A stretch of DNA of 64,000 bases from DASUCS01 sp041166745 (GCA_041166745.1 JBEEGH010000028.1:351331-415330), one strand, 5' to 3'; counted from the stretch's first letter, positions 1-9,337 are shown. Notes: generated by a model from the sequence alone, not told the origin. Translations and numbers: made by a program.

Positions 1-534
1 GAACAGGTTCTGGTTGAGGTAGTCACGAGGCGAGGCGGGCGCAGGGTTCACCGCCGGCGGAGGCGGCGGTGGGGCCGGCGCCTTCGGCGGGCTCCAGATG
101 TAGTTGGCGACGAGCGTGTACTGCCCGTTGGTGATGTAGTAGCGCCCGGCGACCTGCACGCGGTTGCCGTTGGCCACGACAATTGGGGCCGTCGACGGCC
201 GGCAGTTCTGTCCGTTGGCGTCGCACTTGTAGTACTTGGTGTCGCTCTTCGTGTAGATCGTCAGGTTGCCGTTGGAGTCCTTGGCGGGGTTGACGTTCCC
301 GTAGCTGGCGGTGACGTTGCCGACGACGAACCCGCCGGTCAGCCCGTCCACGTTCGGCGGCACATTGACGGCGTCCTGCACGACATCGCCGATGACCTGG
401 TAGGGGTTCGTCTGCGCCGTGCTGGCCGCACCCGCCGGCGCATCCGGCACGAGGCCGACCGCGACGAGCGTCAGCGTCGCCGTCACGATCAGTAGCGCTC
501 GTCGCACCATCACCCTCGGGCCCACACCGCGCAT
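1..534 (-). CDS. secreted protein, partial (C-terminus outside window)
   Basis: The reading frame is open from the ATG at 534 to the window edge, so 178 N-terminal residues are visible and the stop is missing. The N-terminus has two or three arginines, a hydrophobic stretch (RRALLIVTATLTLVAVGLV) and a small-residue cleavage region (PAGAAS), so it should be exported by Sec. The mature part is rich in Asn, Gly, Tyr and Val and ends in a proline-rich linker (PPKAPAPPPPPPAV), as in wall-associated or multidomain secreted proteins. A second in-frame ATG lies at 510. A good GGGGAGGGG ribosome-binding site precedes the 534 start. I do not recognise the family. It is transcribed away from the glycan genes and may not belong to them. 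Confidence 0.7.
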   Translation of the reverse strand, partial: MRGVGPRVMVRRALLIVTATLTLVAVGLVPDAPAGAASTAQTNPYQVIGDVVQDAVNVPPNVDGLTGGFVVGNVTASYGNVNPAKDSNGNLTIYTKSDTKYYKCDANGQNCRPSTAPIVVANGNRVQVAGRYYITNGQYTLVANYIWSPPKAPAPPPPPPAVNPAPASPRDYLNQNLF

Positions 535-748
535 GAGTCCCCTCCCCTTCTACCCCAGCGAATTTTCACAAGCCGCTCGCACGACTCGGGAGTCCCCTAA
601 GGGGATAGTTCGCCCATCTCACCCGAATTCCCTGCTGCCCCACCATCGCGAATGCGCCGGACAACGGGAGCCCTTCGCTCGGGGCCGGTTCCGCTGCCAT
701 ACTCGCCGCGAGCGCTCGGTCGGGGGCCCGGGCTCGCAGGGGGGCAGG
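535..748. other. divergent intergenic region
   Basis: About 214 bases separate the outward-facing secreted-protein gene and the first glycosyltransferase. The region should carry promoters for both directions. The only clear structure is a short inverted repeat, CCCCTAAGGGG at 594-604, which could be an operator half-site pair or a small hairpin. I could not assign a convincing -35/-10 pair. Confidence 0.4.
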
Positions 749-1714
749 TTGACGGCAGCGGGGTCGACGATCGACGTCAGTGTGGTGATCCCCACGTACA
801 ACCGACGCGGCCTGCTCGAGCGCACGTTGCAATCCGTGGCGGCGCTCGATCCGGGGCCCGCGGAGGTCGTGGTCGTCTCGGACGGATCCACCGACGGCAG
901 CGACGAGATGGTGCGCAGCCTCGGCTGGCCCCTTCTGCGCACCGACCGTCGCGGGGCCGCGGGTGCCCGCAACGAGGGTTGGCGGTCGGCCGCGGCATCG
1001 ATGGTCGCTTTCCTCGACGACGACTGCATCGCCGAACCGGGCTGGCTGGGCGCCTTGGTGGCGCCGTTCGCCGACGAGGGCGTCGGGCTCGTGCAAGGTG
1101 CGACCGTTCCTGACGGCTCCCCCGGGCCGTACGACCGCACCGTGCACGTGCAGCCCGCGTTGCGGCTCTACGAGAGCTGCAACATCGCGTACCGGCGCCG
1201 CGCTCTCGAGCAGGTGGGGGGCTTCGACGAGGAGTTCATCCGCAGGATCCAACCCCGCGTCGGCCTTCCGGGACGGGGTGGTGGCCGACCGTTCGGCGAG
1301 GACACGCATCTGGGCTGGCGGGTGCAGCGTCTCGGGTGGCGCGCCGCGATCGCGTCGGACGCGGTGGTGCGCCATCACATCTTCGAGGGCACCTTCTCCG
1401 ACTCGCTGCGCGAAGAGTGGAGGGCCGGGAACTTCACGTTGCTGCTCGACGAGATCCCCGAGCTTCGGGACCTGTTCCCCGGTGGGCGCTACTTCGTGCG
1501 ACGGCACAGCGTGCTCGCGCAGGCTGCGATCGTCGGGCTCGTGGCCTTCGCCTCGGGCCACCGACGCGTCGGGGCTGCACTGAGCGCCCCGTACCTCGCG
1601 TGGCTCCTGCGACATCACCGCGGTCGGGCCATAGCCGACCAGGCGGCGCGCGACGCCGTGCGCTCGGTCAGTCTGCTGATCGGGTCTGCTCGAACGGGGC
1701 GCGTCCTGCTGTGA
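749..1714 (+). CDS. GT2 family glycosyltransferase
   Basis: A 321-residue family 2 (GT-A fold) glycosyltransferase that transfers a sugar from a nucleotide-sugar donor at the cytoplasmic face. The N-terminus after the start reads SVVIPTYNRRGLLERTLQS, the classical GT2 opening. It is followed by a VVVVSDGSTDGS donor-binding loop and a metal-binding AFLDDDCIAEPGW segment (DDD motif) near residue 90. A hydrophobic stretch near the C-terminus (residues about 255-290) suggests membrane association. The open frame extends upstream to 419, but homology begins only here. The TTG at 749 has an AGGGGGGCAGG ribosome-binding site, so I chose it. The stop overlaps the next GTG by four bases, indicating translational coupling. 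Acceptor and linkage are unknown. Confidence 0.8.
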   Translation: MTAAGSTIDVSVVIPTYNRRGLLERTLQSVAALDPGPAEVVVVSDGSTDGSDEMVRSLGWPLLRTDRRGAAGARNEGWRSAAASMVAFLDDDCIAEPGWLGALVAPFADEGVGLVQGATVPDGSPGPYDRTVHVQPALRLYESCNIAYRRRALEQVGGFDEEFIRRIQPRVGLPGRGGGRPFGEDTHLGWRVQRLGWRAAIASDAVVRHHIFEGTFSDSLREEWRAGNFTLLLDEIPELRDLFPGGRYFVRRHSVLAQAAIVGLVAFASGHRRVGAALSAPYLAWLLRHHRGRAIADQAARDAVRSVSLLIGSARTGRVLL

Positions 1715-3480
1715 CACGCGAGCGGACGCGCGCTGCCGGCGCATGGATGCGGCGGTTGCCGTATGTGACGACCATCGCGATCGCGCTCGCCTATGCACGG
1801 CGCCAATCCTTCGTGGTCGGCGGCGACCGCTACTTCGTCTTGTTCGACGACGCCATGATCTCGATGCGCTACGGGCGGAACCTGACCAGCGGGCACGGGC
1901 TCGCCTACAACACGGCCGGCCACGCCGTCGAGGGCTTCACCAACCCGTTGTGGACCTTGTGGATGTCGGTGCTCAACCTCGCCCCGCTGCCCCTCCGGCT
2001 CGCCTCACTGATGGTCGTGCTGTCCGGGCTCGTGATCCTGCTGGTGAACCTGTACTTGGTTGAGCGCATCGCCCGACTCCTCTCTCCGGAGTCGGGGCTC
2101 GCAGTCACGATCGCGGTCTGGCTCACCGCCTTGTGCGGGCCCGTGTTGATGTGGACGGTGCTCGGGATGGAGGTCGGGCTCGTCTCGCTCGTCACGCTCC
2201 TCGGCGTGTTCTTGTGCTTGCGTTGGATCGAGTCCGGCGCAACCGCAGACATGTGGTGGCTGGCCGTCGTCATCGCGCTCAGCACGACCGTCCGTCCGGA
2301 CGTGACGGTGGCGGCCTTCGTCATTGCGTTCTACGCCGCGTGGCGAAGCCCGCCAGAACGGCGACGAGTGGCGTTCATCGTTTTCATCGGCGCGGTGGTG
2401 CTCGCACTGGTGGCCCAGACCCTGGTCCGCCTCGCGTACTACGGCGAGCCGCTGCCGAACACCTACTACCTCAAGGTGAGTGGGATCTCGCTTCAGGCGC
2501 GTCTACGGCGAGGTCTGCTGCACCTGGTCGCCGAAGGCATCCAGCATCTCTACGCTCCGGTCCTGCTCGCGGTGGCCTGGCTGCTCACTCGCCGCGCCGG
2601 CCGTCGCGGTGCGGGGCTGTTGCTCCTGATCGTCGCCGCGCAGCTGGCGTACTCCGTGTACGTCGGTGGAGACAGCTACGACGGTGGCGAAGCCGGTAGT
2701 CGCTACATCGCCGCGGTACTGCCGTGCCTGGCGATCGTCGCCGCGCTCGGCGTCGACGCGCTCAGGTTCGTCAGCGGGCGGGCCCGCACAGCGTTCGCGG
2801 CGCTCGGTCTCCTGTCGCTTCCTGCGGTGATGCTGCTCCGCGCCGCGAACGTGCAGCCGGGCGTGAACTCGCAACTCGGGCCCTCTGCACGCGACCCCGC
2901 GCTCCTGCGGATCCTGCTCCCACTGGTGCTCCTCGGAGCGGTGCTGGCGGCCTTGTGGTCGCGTCGGAGCTCTTGGCCGCTCGTGGTGCTGGCGGTGGCG
3001 CTCGTCGCCGCATCCTCGGCGCACCATCTCGACGGTGCGCTGCGACAGCCGAGCGGAGCGGCGGCGTTCGACCAACGGATGACGCGGTACGCGTTGGCCC
3101 TGCGATCGGCCACGGACCGGGAGGCGACCATCGCCACCGGCGCAGCCGGAGAGCTCGGCTACTTCACCGAACGTCAGATCGTGGACCTGCTCGGGTACAC
3201 CGACGACCACATCGCCCATCTCGCTCCCACCGGCGGCGCGTTCATCCCCGGTCACAACAAGTTCGACGTGTCCTACAGCATCGGGGTCCTTCGTCCCGAC
3301 GTGATCGCCGGCACGTTCCCCCGCCAGTCCGAGGCGGTGCGTGCGCAGATCATCGGGTACGGCTATGAGGAGATCGGCACCCAGCTCTTCGTGCGGCGTG
3401 ACTCCACACGCGTCGACCGCGACGCGTTGCGGGCGTTCGTCGCTGACCCGACGTCGGGCGCGCTCATATTGAGTCGATGA
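1711..3480 (+). CDS. GT-C type integral membrane glycosyltransferase (AftB-like)
   Basis: A 589-residue protein with about ten hydrophobic segments. The first loop carries FDDAMISMRYGRNL, then GHGLAYN and EGFTNPLWTLWMSVL. This pattern is shared by GT-C enzymes related to mycobacterial terminal arabinofuranosyltransferase AftB and the ArnT/PMT superfamily, where the Asp pair in the first outer loop is catalytic. Such enzymes use polyprenyl-phosphate sugars outside the membrane. The C-terminal third is a soluble domain after the last helix. The start is the GTG at 1711, which overlaps the preceding stop as GTGA; the frame runs open upstream but inside the preceding gene. The 3' end overlaps the convergent GT4 gene by 17 bases. 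Sugar specificity cannot be read from the sequence. Confidence 0.72.
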   Translation: MTRERTRAAGAWMRRLPYVTTIAIALAYARRQSFVVGGDRYFVLFDDAMISMRYGRNLTSGHGLAYNTAGHAVEGFTNPLWTLWMSVLNLAPLPLRLASLMVVLSGLVILLVNLYLVERIARLLSPESGLAVTIAVWLTALCGPVLMWTVLGMEVGLVSLVTLLGVFLCLRWIESGATADMWWLAVVIALSTTVRPDVTVAAFVIAFYAAWRSPPERRRVAFIVFIGAVVLALVAQTLVRLAYYGEPLPNTYYLKVSGISLQARLRRGLLHLVAEGIQHLYAPVLLAVAWLLTRRAGRRGAGLLLLIVAAQLAYSVYVGGDSYDGGEAGSRYIAAVLPCLAIVAALGVDALRFVSGRARTAFAALGLLSLPAVMLLRAANVQPGVNSQLGPSARDPALLRILLPLVLLGAVLAALWSRRSSWPLVVLAVALVAASSAHHLDGALRQPSGAAAFDQRMTRYALALRSATDREATIATGAAGELGYFTERQIVDLLGYTDDHIAHLAPTGGAFIPGHNKFDVSYSIGVLRPDVIAGTFPRQSEAVRAQIIGYGYEEIGTQLFVRRDSTRVDRDALRAFVADPTSGALILSR

Positions 3481-4519
3481 GCTCGCCGAGCCGCCGCCCG
3501 ACCGCGTCCGGCGCATACGTCGTGGCGTAACGCTCGAGGCCCGCGCCGGCCACCGTCGCTCGCAGCCGCTCGTCGCCGGCCAGTCGCCGCAGCGCGTCGG
3601 CGGTTGCTTCCGGGTCTCGGCCGTCGATGGCGATGCCGCCGGCACCCGCGACCTCCGCCGTGACGCTGCGACCGTCGACGATCTGCGCGACACCCGCGGC
3701 GAGCGCCTCGACGACGACACCGCCCAACGACTCGGTCGTACTCGGGAACACGTGCACGGAGGCGGACCCGAGGCGCGCCAGCACCTCGGCGTGCGCCCGC
3801 GGCCCGAGCCAGTCGACGTTCGCCGAGAACCGCGCCGGCGGTGGGGTGTGAGTGATGATCTCGACCCGGACGTCCGGTACGAGCGCGGCGGCGGCCACGA
3901 CCACATCGAGACCCTTCAAGGCGCCATTCGCGCCGATGAAGATCGCGACCGGGTCGCCCGGCGGTCTGGGCATCGGCGGGGGCAGATCGAGCTGCACGAG
4001 CGGAGGGAGCACGGTGATGGTGTCGGGATCGACCCGAGGAAGACGTTCGAGCAGGCCGATCTTGCCGAACTCGGACCAGCACTGCACCGCGTCGGCTCGG
4101 GGGAGCAGGTGGGCGTGGGTCTGTGCCGATTGGTCGGCGAACCAGATTCCCGGTCGTGCGTCGATGACGCCCGCGGTGCTCCACACCGTCGGAAGGGCGG
4201 GTCGGGACACCGGGAAGACGATGTGCCCGTAGAGGGCCTCGGTTCCCGGGCGAACCCGCACGGCCTGGATCTGGCCGACGTCTCGCATCCAGCGCCGGGC
4301 GGTCGACCGCTTCCACGCGGGGATGCGATCGAGACCCTTCGACACCGCACGCGCCCCCAGGCCGATGCCGCGCCGCCACGCCACGGTGCTGTCGATCGTC
4401 ACGAAGCGCTCGGGATCCCACCGCAGCATCGACGCGTACTGCAGGTCGCTGTCCCAGAGCATGTGCGTGCGATCGGAGGAGAGCCGGTCGGCCGTCATCG
4501 GGACGGCAGTGCGCTTCAC
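3464..4519 (-). CDS. GT4 family glycosyltransferase
   Basis: A 351-residue retaining GT-B glycosyltransferase of family 4. The C-terminal half contains the nucleotide-binding Rossmann segment starting near VAIFIGANGALKGLD, and the E-x7-E motif in ESLGGVVVEALAAG that contacts the sugar-nucleotide. The N-terminal acceptor domain is more divergent. ATG at 4519 is the first start; a second ATG seven codons later (MTADRL) is possible. It lies 24 bases downstream of the GT2 gene on the same strand and is probably co-transcribed with it and the acyltransferase upstream. Its 3' end overlaps the convergent membrane glycosyltransferase gene by 17 bases. Confidence 0.8.
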   Translation of the reverse strand: MKRTAVPMTADRLSSDRTHMLWDSDLQYASMLRWDPERFVTIDSTVAWRRGIGLGARAVSKGLDRIPAWKRSTARRWMRDVGQIQAVRVRPGTEALYGHIVFPVSRPALPTVWSTAGVIDARPGIWFADQSAQTHAHLLPRADAVQCWSEFGKIGLLERLPRVDPDTITVLPPLVQLDLPPPMPRPPGDPVAIFIGANGALKGLDVVVAAAALVPDVRVEIITHTPPPARFSANVDWLGPRAHAEVLARLGSASVHVFPSTTESLGGVVVEALAAGVAQIVDGRSVTAEVAGAGGIAIDGRDPEATADALRRLAGDERLRATVAGAGLERYATTYAPDAVGRRLGELIDSI

Positions 4520-4543
4520 AGGTCTTGCTTCACAGTCGTTGCG

Positions 4544-5488
4544 TCACGGCTCGGAGTCCGCCTCGACGGCCTTGCGCCTCGCGAGCTCGCGTACCGCCGT
4601 CACGTGCCATCGCAGGCGGTCTCGTACGCGGCGGTCGACCACGCTGACCGGGCCCAGCACCGTGACCTTGACCAGGCTGCTGGCGAAGCGGGCCGCCTTC
4701 CAACGCGGGAGGATCTCGGGCCCGTAGGCCCGTTCCATGAAGCGCGCCTCACCGGCGAGGTTGAATCGGGCCTGCCGGGCGGGATCCCCGCCGCCCGACG
4801 CTCCGCCCACGTGTTCGACCACGGCGTCGGCGACGTAGCGCACGGTCCAGCCGGCCTGCCGTGCCCGCCAACACAAGTCACACTCCTCGACGTACATCCG
4901 GTAGCCCGTGTCGAAGCCGTTGATGTCGTCGAAGCATTCGCGTCGCAACGCGATGCACGCTCCTTGCACCCAATCGACGTCGTTGCTGCGTTCGTGGTCG
5001 CGCCGCGACAGCCCGAGCTCCCAGCGGAAGCGATGCCCCGGCCGCAGCCGCTGGTACAGCTCGTTCAGCGCGAACGACCCCGCCATGAAGCTGCCGACCG
5101 TCGGGAACGATGCGGCCGAGGTCTGATGTGAACCATCCGGGAACACCAACCGCGGGCCGGCGACGCCGACGGCCGGATCCGCGAAGGCCGCGACGAGGCG
5201 ATCGAGGGCCCCGGCGCGCAATCGCGCGTCGCTGTTGAGCACGACTCGAACCTCGCCGCTGCTCGCGGCCAACCCGACGTTGGCGGTTGCCGCGAAACCG
5301 CGGTTCTCCGCGTTGCGCAGCAGCGTGGCTGACGGCCGGTGGGCGCGCACGATGCCGGGAGCGTCGTCGGTCGACGCGTCGTCGACCACTACGAGCTCGA
5401 CGTTCGCAGGCACCGAATCGAGGCAGGCGGCGATGATGTCGGCGCCGTTGTGCAGGGGCACGACGACACTGACGGACGGAGCGGTCAC
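4544..5488 (-). CDS. GT2 family glycosyltransferase (rhamnosyltransferase-like)
   Basis: A 314-residue family 2 glycosyltransferase. The N-terminus reads SVSVVVPLHNGADIIAACLD, followed by LVVVDDASTD, LRNAENRGFAATANVGL and VVLNSDARL. This NxGFA...N and NSDA arrangement is typical of rhamnosyltransferase-like GT2 enzymes. The central GACIALRRECFDDINGFD and EECDLCWRARQAG motifs are the expected acceptor-side ED-containing loop. The frame is open upstream to 5791, but the family start fits the GTG at 5488, which overlaps the acyltransferase stop as GTGA. It closely resembles the C-terminal domain of the fusion protein at 13704-15983, suggesting related acceptors or an old duplication. Confidence 0.82.
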   Translation of the reverse strand: MTAPSVSVVVPLHNGADIIAACLDSVPANVELVVVDDASTDDAPGIVRAHRPSATLLRNAENRGFAATANVGLAASSGEVRVVLNSDARLRAGALDRLVAAFADPAVGVAGPRLVFPDGSHQTSAASFPTVGSFMAGSFALNELYQRLRPGHRFRWELGLSRRDHERSNDVDWVQGACIALRRECFDDINGFDTGYRMYVEECDLCWRARQAGWTVRYVADAVVEHVGGASGGGDPARQARFNLAGEARFMERAYGPEILPRWKAARFASSLVKVTVLGPVSVVDRRVRDRLRWHVTAVRELARRKAVEADSEP

Positions 5489-6165
5489 CGCTGACGGACG
5501 ACCCGCGCCGGCACGCCGGCCAGAACCGCACCGGGAGGGTGCGCTCCCCGCACCACGGCGCCGGCGGCGACGACGCTTCCCGGTCCGACCCGCGCGCCGT
5601 CCAGGAATGTGGCCTTCGCGCCGATCCATGTGCCGTCGCCGATCTCGATCCCCTCTTCTGTCGTGCCTTGGAGGCGAATCGGGTTCTCGGGATCGTCGAA
5701 CTCGTGCTGCTGCGCGTGGAACGTGACGTACTGCCCCATGATCACGTCGTTGCCGATGGTGATGCCGCCGCTCGCGCCGAAGTAGCACCACTCACCGCAG
5801 CTCGAGTCTCGACCCATGCGCAGCCCTTGCCCCACCTTCGAGAGGTGCCCTGTGCTCGAGACGATCGTGCCGCTTCCGAGTTTCGCACGGGGCCCGAGGT
5901 GCACGCCGTCGTGCGACAGCGCGTCGATGCGGCACCCGCGCTCGATGGTCGCTCCGCGCTCGAGGTGCAGATGCCGGCGCCCGCGGACATGGACGCGCGA
6001 ACCCACGAACGTCATCGTGCGAAAGCGCACGAGACCTCTCACCAGTTCCAAGGAGCGGCCGAGGAGGGACGAGATCAGCGCCGAGTCCGGGACGTCCTCG
6101 TCGATGTCGTAGCGCTTGCCGACGCCGCGGTACAGCCGTAGGTAGACGCGGCGCACGACGGTCAC
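5485..6165 (-). CDS. left-handed beta-helix acyltransferase (hexapeptide repeat)
   Basis: A 226-residue O-acyltransferase, probably acetyl-CoA-dependent, that would decorate a sugar of the glycan. Hexapeptide repeats of the [LIV]-G-x4 type run through the protein, for example GATIERGCRIDALSHDG, ITIGNDVIMGQYVTFHAQQH, IEIGDGTWIGAKATFLDG and VGPGSVVAAGAVV, ending in AVLAGVPARVVR, the standard terminus of the WbbJ/maltose O-acetyltransferase group. The HAQQHEFDDPENPI loop carries the likely catalytic His. The frame is open upstream; I chose the GTG at 6165 because homology begins there and the divergent glycosyltransferase starts only 40 bases away. It is translationally coupled (GTGA) to the GT2 gene downstream. 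Confidence 0.82.
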   Translation of the reverse strand: MTVVRRVYLRLYRGVGKRYDIDEDVPDSALISSLLGRSLELVRGLVRFRTMTFVGSRVHVRGRRHLHLERGATIERGCRIDALSHDGVHLGPRAKLGSGTIVSSTGHLSKVGQGLRMGRDSSCGEWCYFGASGGITIGNDVIMGQYVTFHAQQHEFDDPENPIRLQGTTEEGIEIGDGTWIGAKATFLDGARVGPGSVVAAGAVVRGAHPPGAVLAGVPARVVRQR

Positions 6166-6205
6166 TCGTGCGAAGTTACCGGCCGAGGGTGATAGGGAAG
6201 GGCCC

Positions 6206-7342
6206 GTGCTCCGGCTCCTCGTCAATGCGACCGAGCGCGAGCTCGACGCCGCCCGTGCCGGTCCCATCCGCTGGGACGTGGCGGTGCACGGGGCGCTGCG
6301 GAACACGCCGTTCGCAGCCATCGAGGTGCGGACGCTCCCGCGTCGGCCGTGGTGGAGCACGCGTGCGGTCAAGGCTCGACTACGCCGCCATGGCCCTCGA
6401 TCGGCGGCCGCGGCCGACGCGCCGCCTCCGTCACTGCCCACCCTGTCCACCCGGACGGCGCCCCCTGCACGCTCGCTGACCGGCTTCAAGGCCCGCGCGG
6501 AGCACAGGTTGCGGGTCGCGCTCGAGACCGATGTGCTCTCGGTGCCGGCGGACGTCGACATGGTGTTCAGCCATCTCCGGGGCGTTCGCTCGCGACGGAA
6601 CGTTCCCGTCATACGAAGCACCAACGGCGTGATCCCTGAGGCGTGGCTGTGGCGCGGCACCGTCGACGATCGCATTCGTCATTTCCACCCCGCGCTCGAG
6701 CGCGCGCTCGCCTACCGGGCCGACATGGTCCTCTGCTGGACCGAGTACGGAGCCGACAACCTCGTGCGGGCGGGCGTGGACGCCGAACGGGTGCACGTCG
6801 TGCCGCCTGTGCTGGACCTCGTCGAACCGCAGCCGATGGCGCTCGGCGAGACGGATCGCGTGCGGGCGGTGTTCATTGGCGAGGACGCCGAGCTGAAGGG
6901 CCTTCCCGAAGTGTTGGCGGCGGTGGCGTCGATCCCGTCGATCGAGCTGCACGTGATCGGACCACCCCAGCCCGTGCACACCACGGAAGGCACCTGCTGG
7001 CATGGTCGCTTGTCGCCGGGCCAGGCGAGCGGTGTCCTCGCGCAGGCGGATCTCCTCGTCGTGCCCGCACATGTCGAGAGCTTCGGCGTGACCCATCTCG
7101 AGGCGATGCGTCACGCGGTGACCGTCGTTGGTTCGACCATCGGAACGACGAGCGAGATCGTCGGCGACGCGGGCGTGCTCGTGCCGCCGGGCGACGTGGC
7201 CGCGCTGAGGGACGCGTTGAGCGCGCTCGCGGCCGACAGAAGCGAGCGCGATCGGTACGGCCGCGCCGGCCGCATGCGTTACGAGGAGCGCTACGTGCCG
7301 GCAGTCGCCGCCGCGCGGCTCGAGCAGTTGCTCACCTCCTGA
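6206..7342 (+). CDS. GT4 family glycosyltransferase
   Basis: A 378-residue GT-B fold family 4 glycosyltransferase. The C-terminal domain starts near RVRAVFIGEDAELKGLPEVL. The nucleotide-sugar site is seen as ESFGVTHLEAM (E-x7-E) and is followed by the usual GTTSEIVGDAGVLVPPGD. The N-terminal half is weakly conserved. It starts at a GTG (6206) with a GGGAAGGG ribosome-binding site and is divergent from the acyltransferase, with only 40 bases between starts, so both promoters must overlap. Domain layout resembles the GT4 at 3464-4519, including the CWTEYG versus CWSEFG segment before the hinge, so the two are probably paralogues. Confidence 0.8.
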   Translation: MLRLLVNATERELDAARAGPIRWDVAVHGALRNTPFAAIEVRTLPRRPWWSTRAVKARLRRHGPRSAAAADAPPPSLPTLSTRTAPPARSLTGFKARAEHRLRVALETDVLSVPADVDMVFSHLRGVRSRRNVPVIRSTNGVIPEAWLWRGTVDDRIRHFHPALERALAYRADMVLCWTEYGADNLVRAGVDAERVHVVPPVLDLVEPQPMALGETDRVRAVFIGEDAELKGLPEVLAAVASIPSIELHVIGPPQPVHTTEGTCWHGRLSPGQASGVLAQADLLVVPAHVESFGVTHLEAMRHAVTVVGSTIGTTSEIVGDAGVLVPPGDVAALRDALSALAADRSERDRYGRAGRMRYEERYVPAVAAARLEQLLTS

Positions 7343-7361
7343 CTGGTCATACTGGCGGCCG

Positions 7362-8132
7362 ATGCCGGAGGCAACGTCTCGTAAATTCGTCGTGACGGGA
7401 ACAGGCCGATCCGGCACGGAGTACATCGCCCGGGTCATGACGGCGGTCGGGCTGCGCTGCGGCCACGAGCAGGTGTTCGGCCCTCGCACCCGACAGGTGC
7501 CCGACCTCGCTGACCTCGACGGGGAGGCATCCTGGCTGGCCGCGCCCTTCGTCGCCCAACTGCCGCGCGGCACCGCGGTCCTGCACCAGGTGCGGGACCC
7601 GTTCGCCACCGTCAGCTCGTGGTTCGGCTTGCGTTTCCTGGCCGACGGCGGGCCCTACTCCTTCCGGCGCCCGTCGGGTCCTCCGCGTTTGCTCTGGCAC
7701 GAGGTCACGACGCGCATGGCCCGGCGGCGGGGCGAGTGCGTCTACGTCGCCCGCGACTACGAGCGTTTCGTGGCCCGTCATCTGCCGTGGGCAGTACGGG
7801 TGCCGTCCACGCTGGACCGCTGCATGCGGTACTGGACCGGATGGAACGAGATGGTCGAACGCGGCGCAACGGATGGCGGTTTGCCGTACCTGCGGTACCA
7901 GCTCGACGACATCGAGGCTCGATGGCCGGAGATCCTCGACCTCGTCGGGATCGCGCCGACCGAGTTGCCTGACATGGGCGAGTTGGGCTCGTCCGCGGGC
8001 CCTCCGAACGCTCGTCCACATCACGACGCGCTGACACCGGAGATGTTCGAGGCATCACCGGAGTTCCCGCGGCTCCAGGAGCTGGCGATCCGCTATGGGT
8101 TCGACGGGCGCGCCGGGCTGCCACCGTGCTGA
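7362..8132 (+). CDS. sulfotransferase-like / P-loop transferase
   Basis: A 256-residue protein beginning FVVTGTGRSGTEYIARVMT. This matches the 5'-phosphosulfate-binding loop of PAPS-dependent sulfotransferases (GxxRSGT). A later VLHQVRDPFATVSSWF matches the second PAPS-binding region (RDP..v.S). The family moves sulfate from PAPS to carbohydrate hydroxyls, fitting a cell-surface glycan locus. No PAPS-synthesis genes are in the window. The start is ATG at 7362, 19 bases after the GT4 stop. The 3' end overlaps the next GT4 gene by seven bases, so the three form one unit. Related P-loop proteins exist that lack shown sulfotransferase activity, so the substrate is unproven. Confidence 0.65.
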   Translation: MPEATSRKFVVTGTGRSGTEYIARVMTAVGLRCGHEQVFGPRTRQVPDLADLDGEASWLAAPFVAQLPRGTAVLHQVRDPFATVSSWFGLRFLADGGPYSFRRPSGPPRLLWHEVTTRMARRRGECVYVARDYERFVARHLPWAVRVPSTLDRCMRYWTGWNEMVERGATDGGLPYLRYQLDDIEARWPEILDLVGIAPTELPDMGELGSSAGPPNARPHHDALTPEMFEASPEFPRLQELAIRYGFDGRAGLPPC

Positions 8133-9337
8133 GACCGCCGATCGGCTACGTGGTGCAGACGTTTCCGCTGGTGTCCGAGACGTTCGTGGAGAACGAGGTC
8201 CGAACGGTGCGCGAACAAGGCATCGACGTCGTGCTGGCCTCGCTTCAACGGCCGATGGAGGGCCGCGAAGCCCCGACGGTGCTACCCCCTGAGCGATTGA
8301 CCTACCGGCCGCCGCCACGCCGTCGCCGTGTCGAGATCCTTCGTTGGTTCCTACGCCGTCCGATCGCCTCGACCGCGAACATCCTCACCGCATTGCGCAA
8401 TCGATCCGAGACCATGCTTCGCGGGTGCGGCGATGCGGCGTGGATCGCGACGGTCTTCGAGCGTGCTCACGTGGAACAGATCCACGCGCACTTCGCAACC
8501 GAGGGCGCGGCGGTCGCGATGGCAACGGCTCGGCTGCTCGACGTGCCCTTCACGTTCACGGCCCACGCAGTGGACTTGTACAAGCGAACCGCGGGGTTGT
8601 GTTCGAAGTCGGCGGCCGCCGCCCGCGTGGTGACGGTGTGCGACTACAACATCGAGCAGCTTCTCGCGCGGTGTCCCGCGCTCACCCGAGATCGCATCGA
8701 GCTCGTCTACTGCGGTGTTGACACCGACGAGTTCACTTTGCGCGAGGAACTGCCGCCCGATGATGGCGTGCTGCGGGTCCTGTCGGTGGGCCGCCTCGTG
8801 CCGAAGAAGGGATTCGACGACCTGATCCGAGCGGTCGCCCTGGCCCGCCGGCGGTCGGTCTCGATCGAGCTCGACATCATCGGCGAAGGACACCAACGCG
8901 CTGAGCTCGCAGCCCTCGTCGCCGAGCTCGGCGTCACCGAGTCGGTGCGCTTGCTCGGCCTGCAGCCGAACGCTCGCGTGCGGGAGGCATTGGTCGCGAC
9001 GGACGTCTTCGCCCTCGCCTGCGTGGTCGATGCATCACGCGACCGAGACTCGATGCCCGTGGTGATCAAGGAGGCCATGGCCGTCGGCGTACCGATCGTG
9101 GCAACGGACGAGGTCGGCATTCCCGAGATGGTGGACGCGCGGGTCGGTCGACTCATACCGCCGGCGAATCCCGAGAAGCTGGCCGAAGCGCTGATCGAGC
9201 TGGCCGCCATGCCCGCCGCGGAGCGTCGGGCGCTCGGCTTGGCCGCACGAGCCCGCGCTGTCGAACGATTCGACCTCCGGCAGGAGACGGCCAAGCTGGC
9301 TGCGCTGTTCGACGCCGTCCGGGAGGGCACGGGTTAG
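8126..9337 (+). CDS. GT4 family glycosyltransferase (colanic-acid WcaL-like)
   Basis: A 403-residue retaining glycosyltransferase. The N-terminus IGYVVQTFPLVSETFVENEV is characteristic of the WcaL/AmsK-like branch of GT4 enzymes in exopolysaccharide loci. HIHAHF-like (QIHAHFATEGA) and TFTAHAVDLY follow. The donor domain opens with VLSVGRLVPKKGFDDLI and has the acidic pair in DSMPVVIKEAMAVGVP. GTG at 8126 overlaps the sulfotransferase-like gene by seven bases. The stop overlaps the convergent SGNH gene by four bases. This is one of the clearest family matches in the locus; the sugar transferred is unknown. Confidence 0.85.
   Translation: MLRPPIGYVVQTFPLVSETFVENEVRTVREQGIDVVLASLQRPMEGREAPTVLPPERLTYRPPPRRRRVEILRWFLRRPIASTANILTALRNRSETMLRGCGDAAWIATVFERAHVEQIHAHFATEGAAVAMATARLLDVPFTFTAHAVDLYKRTAGLCSKSAAAARVVTVCDYNIEQLLARCPALTRDRIELVYCGVDTDEFTLREELPPDDGVLRVLSVGRLVPKKGFDDLIRAVALARRRSVSIELDIIGEGHQRAELAALVAELGVTESVRLLGLQPNARVREALVATDVFALACVVDASRDRDSMPVVIKEAMAVGVPIVATDEVGIPEMVDARVGRLIPPANPEKLAEALIELAAMPAAERRALGLAARARAVERFDLRQETAKLAALFDAVREGTG

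Noticed and set aside
3752..5131. 459-codon plus-strand open frame
   Set aside because: It lies opposite two clear glycosyltransferases and has the Arg/His-rich composition of a shadow frame.
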